From Nitrospirae bacterium RIFCSPHIGHO2_01_FULL_66_17 (GTDB lineage: Bacteria > Nitrospirota > Nitrospiria > 2-01-FULL-66-17): 33,819 nt of DNA. Under the pieces are notes generated by a model. The model searched no databases, was not told where the DNA came from, and was given only the letters and a program-made list of their open reading frames with translations. The stretch's first letter is position 1. Every line of letters begins with the position of its first letter. The DNA lies in assembly GCA_001803875.1 (NCBI GenBank), contig MHEO01000039.1, positions 1 to 33,819 on the forward strand, written 5' to 3'. Shown here one piece after another: positions 28,062-33,819 of this stretch. The position numbers and the translations under genes were made by a program.

Positions 28062-29035
28062 TCGGCCAGCCGCCAGTAGCGTAAGGTGGGCTCCCCGCGG
28101 GAGCGGTCCACGACCGCCAGAACGCCCTTTTTCACGCCGTTGGCCTCGCCTTCCGCGTAGACCGAGAACCACGAGCTGGCCACGGTAATTCGCGGCAGCA
28201 GTTGGCTGACCACGGCCGAGGTCATGCCGGGGACCTTGATCAGATCGCCCTTGGCGGCGAACGGCCGGGCATCGACGATCGTCTCCACCTGCTTGTCGTC
28301 GAGCGGGAACGCGACAGCGCCATCCTGGCCAGGCACCGGCAGTGTCTGCAGCACCACCGGGTCGGCGGTGTTGACGTTGATACTCTCGTCGGATGTGTAG
28401 ACCGTCAAGTACGGGCTGATCGTGCGGTACACCTCGTCGGAGATGCCTTTGACGAGGTGCAACTCGGCCAGGGTGTCCATCCGGCCGTTGCGGCAGCGGT
28501 ACGGCCGATCCAGGCGCTCGTAGTACGCCGACTCCGCGCCGGAGGGCTCCTCGATCTCGTCCCGATCCAGCCAATCCACGATCGCGTCGACCGGCGCGGG
28601 GTCGAGCCCCTTGAGCCGGAACAGGCGTTTGAGCTGCTCGATCTGAAGCGGAACCGAGGGTTTCGTCCCGCTCGGGGTCACCAGCATGTTGACGTTGATC
28701 TTCCCCCCCTCGTCCTGGATCCACGCCGCGACCGTCCCGTCCCCCAGGGGGTAGGGCGGGAGCGGCGTCGCCCAGAGTTCGGTCAAGTCGTCGCGGCCGC
28801 CGTGCCGGACCAGATCGTCCTTCAGGAGCGCCTGCGCGGCGGCGATGCCCGACGTCGCGAGGTGAAACGCCTTCATCCCGTCCCGGAAGTTGCCCGCGGC
28901 CTTCACCATCGTCCGGGTGGATCGGTCGAATTCGAGCACCGCCGTGACGAGCAGCACGAGGACGAGCAACGTGAGCACGAGGGCCATCCCGCGTTCGCCC
29001 GGCCGAGCGGCCCGCCGGTCAGGACGGCTTGTCAT
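28058..29035 (-). CDS. gspK: General secretion pathway protein K (minor pseudopilin)
   Basis: GERGMALVLTLLVLVLLVTAVLEFDRSTRTM, IQDEGGKINVNMLV, VDAIVDWLDRDEIEEPSGAE, SINVNTADPVVLQTLP. Confidence 0.92.
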   Translation of the reverse strand: MTSRPDRRAARPGERGMALVLTLLVLVLLVTAVLEFDRSTRTMVKAAGNFRDGMKAFHLATSGIAAAQALLKDDLVRHGGRDDLTELWATPLPPYPLGDGTVAAWIQDEGGKINVNMLVTPSGTKPSVPLQIEQLKRLFRLKGLDPAPVDAIVDWLDRDEIEEPSGAESAYYERLDRPYRCRNGRMDTLAELHLVKGISDEVYRTISPYLTVYTSDESINVNTADPVVLQTLPVPGQDGAVAFPLDDKQVETIVDARPFAAKGDLIKVPGMTSAVVSQLLPRITVASSWFSVYAEGEANGVKKGVLAVVDRSRGEPTLRYWRLAD

Positions 29036-29570
29036 AGGTCGAGACCACGAACGACCCGTCGAGCAGTTTCGGATCGGCGTACCGCGTCTTGAGGCGGAGG
29101 GACTTGACCCGGAGCCGCTGGGGCGCGCGATCGAGCGCGGTCAGGTACGCGACGATCTGGGGCAGGGTGACGCTCTCCAACTTGACCTCCGCGCTCAGTT
29201 CGCGATACGGCGGGAGCGTCTGGCTCGGCTGGGGACGAATCGACGTCAGCCGGCCTCGCATCTGCTGAGTCACCGCGGCCTCTTCGAGAAACGAGAGCAG
29301 CGAGAACGCGCCCGGGCGGGCGACCCGGCGGTCCAGCGCCGAGACCCGCTCCGCCGCGTCCTTGTACTGGGCGGCGAGACGCACCACGCGGTCCAAATCC
29401 GCCTGGCGCTGGACGATCACTCGATCCAGCCGCGCGCTCCGAATCAGCAGGGGATCGACCACCAGGCCGTACCCCGCCAGGACCGCCACGGCGACCGCGC
29501 CCAGCCCCAGCACGACGCGCTCGCGCTCGTTCCGCTCGCGCCACCACGCGAGGAGGCGGTCCCGCATCAC
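29019..29570 (-). CDS. gspM: General secretion pathway protein M-like
   Basis: Short N-terminus with a single TM helix (WWRERNERERVVLGLGAVAVAVLAGYGLVVDPL) plus coiled coil; position between gspL and gspK. Confidence 0.8.
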   Translation of the reverse strand: MMRDRLLAWWRERNERERVVLGLGAVAVAVLAGYGLVVDPLLIRSARLDRVIVQRQADLDRVVRLAAQYKDAAERVSALDRRVARPGAFSLLSFLEEAAVTQQMRGRLTSIRPQPSQTLPPYRELSAEVKLESVTLPQIVAYLTALDRAPQRLRVKSLRLKTRYADPKLLDGSFVVSTYDKPS

Positions 29571-31093
29571 ACACCTTCTCTCAGCGTGATGGTCATCAGG
29601 AACCGGACCTTGGACTGGTCGGCGGTCGTCTTGGCGTCACTCACCACGATACGGCCGACAAAGGGCGCCTTCGAGAGCGCGCCCTCGATGCGGTTCACCC
29701 AGTCGAACGACGCGGTCTCCGCCTCGATCCGGACCTTGTCCTGATCGATGGTCAGATCGGACACCGCGATGCCGCTGTCCTTGGGGATCGCGTCGGTCAG
29801 CTTCAACAGGATGTCGAGCGCGCCAACCTCGCCGCCGAGAAACGCCCGCTGTTTGGCGAGCGTGTCGATCGCAGCCTGGAGCTGATCGGGTTCGCTCACG
29901 ATCGTCGTCACTCCGGGGAGCGCGTCCTGAAAGGCCGCGCGCACCCGGTCCTGCACCTCGCGGTACCGGCGCTCCTTCCCGGCGGCTCGCACCCCCAGGT
30001 CGGCGACGCCCGCCGCGAGCACGAGCGCCGCCATGACGCCCGCGATCATCGCGCGCTTGCGCACCCCCGCCCGCTCCCGACCGTACGCGAACTCCCCCCG
30101 GCGGAAGTCGATGCGGCCGCGGTCGCGGGCCAGCCCCGCGAGCGCCAGACCGGCCGCGAGGGCGACCGGCGCGAGCGGCCGCGGCGCACCGCCGATCGGC
30201 ACCGACGGCCACGCGACGAGCTCCAGCCCCAGCGCGTCGGCGAGGAACGCGCCGACCTCCGGAAGATCCGACCAGAGGCCGCTCAGCGCCATCGCCCCGA
30301 CGCGCCGGCCCGAGTCGACCGCGTCGGCGTGCAGGGTGCGCCGCAACTCGTCGACCGCGGTCCGGAGCGCGGGAACCAGGGCGTCCGCCGCGCGAGCGGC
30401 CGAGGCCCGGTCGGCGTCGTCTCTCGCGTGACGGTAGATGGTTGCCTCCCGGAGCGCCTCGGCTTCGATCCCCGACTCGGCCGCCGCGCGCCTCGCCGCC
30501 TCGCCGTCCCAAGGCACGCCCCGCATCGCCCGCAGGCGCCGGCCGTCGAGCAGCGCCACCGAGATCCACCGATCGTCCAGGTGGATCAGCGCCAGGTCGG
30601 GACGGAGCGGCAGCCAGACCTCGGCGGCATGCGCGAGGGCCTCGGCGTCCACGGTCACCACGCGGGGATCGAGCCCCGCGCGAGCCGCCTCCTCCAGCCG
30701 GGCCCGCAAAGTCGTTTTCGGAACGGCCGCCGCCAGGAGGCGCGAGCGCCCCTCCGCCTGAGACACGAGCGACGCCGCGACCACGACCTCGTCGAGCTCG
30801 AACGGCAACTGCCCCTCGAGCTCGGACGGGAGGACGGCGTCGAGCTTCTCCCGCTGGGTGAACGGCAGGGTGACCGCCCGCGCGGATACGGCGTGAACCG
30901 GCACGCCGAGCGCGACCGGTTGCGCCCCCGGCGCCGCTTCCCGCGCGAGCGCCCGCAGCGTCTCGACCGGGCCCTCGGCGCCCTCGGGCACCCGCCGCGT
31001 GACGGCGCGCTCGATCCGAACGCCCTTGAGCCCCCGATTCACCACCGCGAGCGTAAGCGCCCGCGCGCCGATATCGAATCCCGCCCCGCGCAT
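29567..31093 (-). CDS. gspL: General secretion pathway protein L (PilM/PilN-like)
   Basis: Actin-like N-domain (GFDIGARALTLAVVNRGLKGVRI), central TM, PilN-like C-domain (LDILLKLTDAIPKDSGIAVSDLTIDQDKVRIEAETASFDWVNRIEGAL). Confidence 0.85.
   Translation of the reverse strand: MRGAGFDIGARALTLAVVNRGLKGVRIERAVTRRVPEGAEGPVETLRALAREAAPGAQPVALGVPVHAVSARAVTLPFTQREKLDAVLPSELEGQLPFELDEVVVAASLVSQAEGRSRLLAAAVPKTTLRARLEEAARAGLDPRVVTVDAEALAHAAEVWLPLRPDLALIHLDDRWISVALLDGRRLRAMRGVPWDGEAARRAAAESGIEAEALREATIYRHARDDADRASAARAADALVPALRTAVDELRRTLHADAVDSGRRVGAMALSGLWSDLPEVGAFLADALGLELVAWPSVPIGGAPRPLAPVALAAGLALAGLARDRGRIDFRRGEFAYGRERAGVRKRAMIAGVMAALVLAAGVADLGVRAAGKERRYREVQDRVRAAFQDALPGVTTIVSEPDQLQAAIDTLAKQRAFLGGEVGALDILLKLTDAIPKDSGIAVSDLTIDQDKVRIEAETASFDWVNRIEGALSKAPFVGRIVVSDAKTTADQSKVRFLMTITLREGV
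30422..30451. repeat. 30-nt motif, copy A (inside gspL)
   Basis: TCTCGCGTGACGGTAGATGGTTGCCTCCCG, 28/30 identical to copy B. Confidence 0.75.
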
Positions 31094-31097
31094 CCCG

Positions 31098-32036
31098 CTA
31101 CGAAATCGGTGTCCCGTTGAGTGTCACGTCGGGCCTCCCAAGCCGACCCCCGATATGCACCGTGATCGGACCGCCCTTGGTCCCCGCGAGGGCCAGCAGC
31201 GGCACGCGCGCGGTGGCCCCCGGCGAGGGCGACAGCTTGAGCGTGAGGTTGAGAATGCTCTCGCTCCAAGGCATCCGCACGAGGACCGTGCCCTCGCCCG
31301 AGGCGGTGCCGAGCGCCCCGCCCGCCGCGAAGCGCTGGACCGTCACCGTCCCGCCCTTGAGCGCAACCTGGGCGGCGATCGTGTCGAACTCGATCCCGTT
31401 GATGGGAACGCCCGCCGCCGTCAGCCCGTCGATCCGCAACCCCGTCACCTCCGCCGACCCCGCGCCCTCGCCGCTCCACCAGGCCTCGTTGGTCCACCGG
31501 CAGGTCAGATCGAGCCGCAGCGTGCCCCGCCAGTCGCCCGGGGGAAGAAACGGCAGGCGCGCCAGTTCGAACCCCTGGCCGACCTGGTCCAGCGCGAACC
31601 GCGCGCCCCCCGGCGCCGGGCGCAACACCCACGTCCCGCGCGACCGGCCGCCATACGCCTCCCACGCGATGTCGGCGTCGACCGTCCGCCGCAGCAACGG
31701 CCACAGCGCGAGCCGGACGCGGACCGCATCCACGGTCAGCGCGTTGAACGGCACCAATAAGCGGCCGCGGTCTCCCGCCGGCTCGAACCGCACGCCCCGC
31801 CACCCCACGCCGAGGGGGAAGAGGAACCGGCCGGACTCCACCGTCACCCGGGCGTGCGTGCTCCGCGCGACCCCGGCCACCAAGGCCGCCTGCAGGCGCT
31901 CGTACGGGAACGTCAGGACCAGAAACAGGCCCGCCGCGACCACGGCGTAGAGGGCGTACGCGGCCGCCGACCGCCACGGAACCCGCGCCGAGCCATCCCG
32001 TGCCGGGCTCATCGTGCCGGCCCGCGCGGGCGCCAC
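31098..32036 (-). CDS. gspN: General secretion pathway protein N
   Basis: N-terminal TM, FPYERLQAALVAGVARSTHARVTVESGRFLFPLGVGWRGVRF, AsmA-like beta repeats; GspN-type. Confidence 0.78.
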   Translation of the reverse strand: MAPARAGTMSPARDGSARVPWRSAAAYALYAVVAAGLFLVLTFPYERLQAALVAGVARSTHARVTVESGRFLFPLGVGWRGVRFEPAGDRGRLLVPFNALTVDAVRVRLALWPLLRRTVDADIAWEAYGGRSRGTWVLRPAPGGARFALDQVGQGFELARLPFLPPGDWRGTLRLDLTCRWTNEAWWSGEGAGSAEVTGLRIDGLTAAGVPINGIEFDTIAAQVALKGGTVTVQRFAAGGALGTASGEGTVLVRMPWSESILNLTLKLSPSPGATARVPLLALAGTKGGPITVHIGGRLGRPDVTLNGTPIS

Positions 32037-32040
32037 GGCC

Positions 32041-32772
32041 TCACCGCGTCCCGGCGAGGGGCAGGGCCACCACCGTCCGGACGCGCTCGGCGGGCGCGCG
32101 GCCGACGCCCGCCAGCCCGACCGTCACCTCGACCGCTCTCGGCAGGCCCTGGCGCGGTTTCGCCTCCCACGCGTCCACCCAGTCGGCGCCTGCGAGGTAT
32201 CGGAGCTTGAACTCCGTTACGCCCTCGGCCATGTCGTCGGTCTGAACGGCCCACGGCGCGTCACTGAGGACGTTGGATCGTTCCTCCCGCACCAGCCGTC
32301 CGGTCGCGCCGTCGGGGTCGGCCTCGACCCGATACTCGATCTGCGACACGTCGGACTCGGGGCGGTCGGCCACGTACCGCCGGTGGGCGAACGTCGTCCA
32401 GACCAGGCGGTCCCGGCGCGTATCCGCCCCGGCGGCCGTGTCGCTCGATCCCTCGAACCGTCCACGCCCGCCGTTGTCGGCAAACCAGTACGCGGCCGAC
32501 AGCTCGTCCACCAGGCGCTCCGTGATGACCTGCACCTGGCGCATCCGCTCGCTGGCCTCCGCGGTGTCGCGCGTCACGTCCACGCTGCGCGCAAACGCGC
32601 CGTACACGAGGGTCATCACGATCGCTAACAGCCCGATCGCCACCACCACTTCGATCAGAGTAAATCCGCGCTGCGCCAAAGGCGCGGCATGAAAATCGCC
32701 CCTTCCTCTCGGATCGCGAAGCAAGCCGCCGCGCGGCTCTAGCGTGACGGTAGATAGTTGCCTCCCGCTCAC
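32041..32772 (-). CDS. gspJ: General secretion pathway protein J (pseudopilin)
   Basis: Prepilin motif RG^FTLIEVVVAIGLLAIVMTLVYGAFARSVD; RLVDELSAAYWF; GTG start overlapping the gspI stop. Confidence 0.85.
   Translation of the reverse strand: MSGRQLSTVTLEPRGGLLRDPRGRGDFHAAPLAQRGFTLIEVVVAIGLLAIVMTLVYGAFARSVDVTRDTAEASERMRQVQVITERLVDELSAAYWFADNGGRGRFEGSSDTAAGADTRRDRLVWTTFAHRRYVADRPESDVSQIEYRVEADPDGATGRLVREERSNVLSDAPWAVQTDDMAEGVTEFKLRYLAGADWVDAWEAKPRQGLPRAVEVTVGLAGVGRAPAERVRTVVALPLAGTR
32657..32728. repeat. Pseudopilin leader repeat block, gspJ copy
   Basis: 72 nt, 64/72 identical by hand count to 33136-33207, including most third codon positions. Confidence 0.8.
32738..32767. repeat. 30-nt motif, copy B (5' end of gspJ)
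   Basis: TCTAGCGTGACGGTAGATAGTTGCCTCCCG. Confidence 0.75.
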
Positions 32773-33245
32773 GCCCCGCCCCCCGTCTTTGGACGCTGGA
32801 AGACGTAGCTCACCAGATCGACGCGCTCGTTACGGGAGGGTTCGCCCCAGGCCACCATGACGCGCACCTCCCGGACGAGATCGGTCGAGAACAGGCCGGT
32901 GGGGCTCACCTCCTGCCGCCACGTAAACCGCGCGTGCGCGTCGTCGAACCGGCCTTCGCTGGTCCCCAGGTCGGGGAACCCCCCGATGGTCGCGTCGGCC
33001 ATCCGTTGCTGCGCCAGCGCCGTGGCCGCGATGACGGCGCGGGCCTCGTCGTGGAGGACCATGTCCCGGTTGCGGAGGCCGAGTAGCGCGACGAACGCCA
33101 CCGCGATCACGGCGAGCGCCACCATGATTTCGAGCAGGGTAAATCCGCACTGCGCCGACGGCGCAGAATGAAAATCGCCCCTTCCTTGCGGATCGCGAAG
33201 CAAGCCGGCCACCCGCGTCGAGGTTCGCTGCGTCGGAGCCATCAC
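32769..33245 (-). CDS. gspI: General secretion pathway protein I (pseudopilin)
   Basis: Prepilin motif CG^FTLLEIMVALAVIAVAFVALLGLRNRD; ATALAQQRMADATIGG. Confidence 0.86.
   Translation of the reverse strand: MMAPTQRTSTRVAGLLRDPQGRGDFHSAPSAQCGFTLLEIMVALAVIAVAFVALLGLRNRDMVLHDEARAVIAATALAQQRMADATIGGFPDLGTSEGRFDDAHARFTWRQEVSPTGLFSTDLVREVRVMVAWGEPSRNERVDLVSYVFQRPKTGGGA
33136..33207. repeat. Pseudopilin leader repeat block, gspI copy
   Basis: Same 72-nt block as 32657-32728; contains the near-perfect palindrome CTGCGCCGACGGCGCAG. A partial third copy lies at 33777-33819 at the window edge. Confidence 0.8.
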
Positions 33246-33819
33246 GAGGCGGTCGTGTCTAGCGTGACGGTAGATCGTGGCCTCCCGTCGACGTAGCCCG
33301 CGACCACCGTCACCCGGCCGGTGATTGGGTTGATCGTGAGGGTGTAGCGCGACGGCCGCTTATTGATGCCGTTCAACCGATCGCCCTCCTCGAGGTGAAT
33401 CGCCGTCCGCGTGACGCCGCCCGACGGGAAGAACTGGGTGAACGCCGTGCCATCCGTCACCAGACCATGATGCGGGGTGGCCACGTCCTCGAAGCGGACC
33501 TCCGCGGGCAGCGCCCGTTTGGGCCCGACCGGCGGCCCCTCTTCGAGGACGCCGCCACGCGACACCAGCGTCGTCACCCAGAACTCGTCGGTGTCCAGAT
33601 CATAATACAGCCGCTGGATCGTGCGGGTCGCGATCGCCTCCTGAACGAGGGCGGCGGCCAGCCCCGCGAGGTCGCGCGACGCCGATCGCGCGTCGCCCCC
33701 GACGACACGCTGCAGGCGCGGCGCGACCAGCATGGCGACCAGGGCGAGGATGAACACCACGATCGTGATCTCGATCAGGGTAAATCCGCACTGCGCCAAC
33801 GGCGCAGACTGCAATCGTC
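33242..33819 (-). CDS. gspH: General secretion pathway protein H-like pseudopilin (5' end probably beyond window)
   Basis: Prepilin motif CG^FTLIEITIVVFILALVAMLVAPRLQ; stop overlaps the gspI ATG. Confidence 0.82.
   Translation of the reverse strand, partial: RLQSAPLAQCGFTLIEITIVVFILALVAMLVAPRLQRVVGGDARSASRDLAGLAAALVQEAIATRTIQRLYYDLDTDEFWVTTLVSRGGVLEEGPPVGPKRALPAEVRFEDVATPHHGLVTDGTAFTQFFPSGGVTRTAIHLEEGDRLNGINKRPSRYTLTINPITGRVTVVAGYVDGRPRSTVTLDTTAS
33258..33287. repeat. 30-nt motif, copy C (3' end of gspH)
   Basis: TCTAGCGTGACGGTAGATCGTGGCCTCCCG, 28/30 identical to copy B. Confidence 0.75.

Overview
GC-rich bacterial chromosomal segment, mostly housekeeping genes and mostly on the minus strand. 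Contents: partial ppx/gppA, recG, rpmB (+), an outer-membrane beta-barrel protein, a receiver-only response regulator (+), recN, trxA, groL-groS with CIRCE, ctpA-envC-ftsX-ftsE, yraN-rnhB-rplS-trmD-rimM-rpsP, a PAS/degenerate-GGDEF protein, ffh, an archaeal-type PEP carboxylase, an ECF sigma factor with a zinc-finger anti-sigma factor, a class II (B12-dependent) ribonucleotide reductase, a PPC-domain HExxH metalloprotease lipoprotein, and a type II secretion cluster read as H-I-J-N-L-M-K that runs off the right edge. No tRNA, rRNA, CRISPR or transposase gene was seen. The most interesting structures are: (1) two inverted copies of a ~158-bp long-palindrome, MITE-like element (21470-21627 and 27902-28061), each of whose termini supplies the TAG stop codon of the adjacent minus-strand gene; (2) a near-identical DNA block with a conserved palindrome coding the prepilin leaders of successive pseudopilin genes; (3) a 30-nt motif present three times in the T2SS operon, once in a different reading frame inside gspL. 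Taxon is uncertain. All calls are by eye, without database searches.
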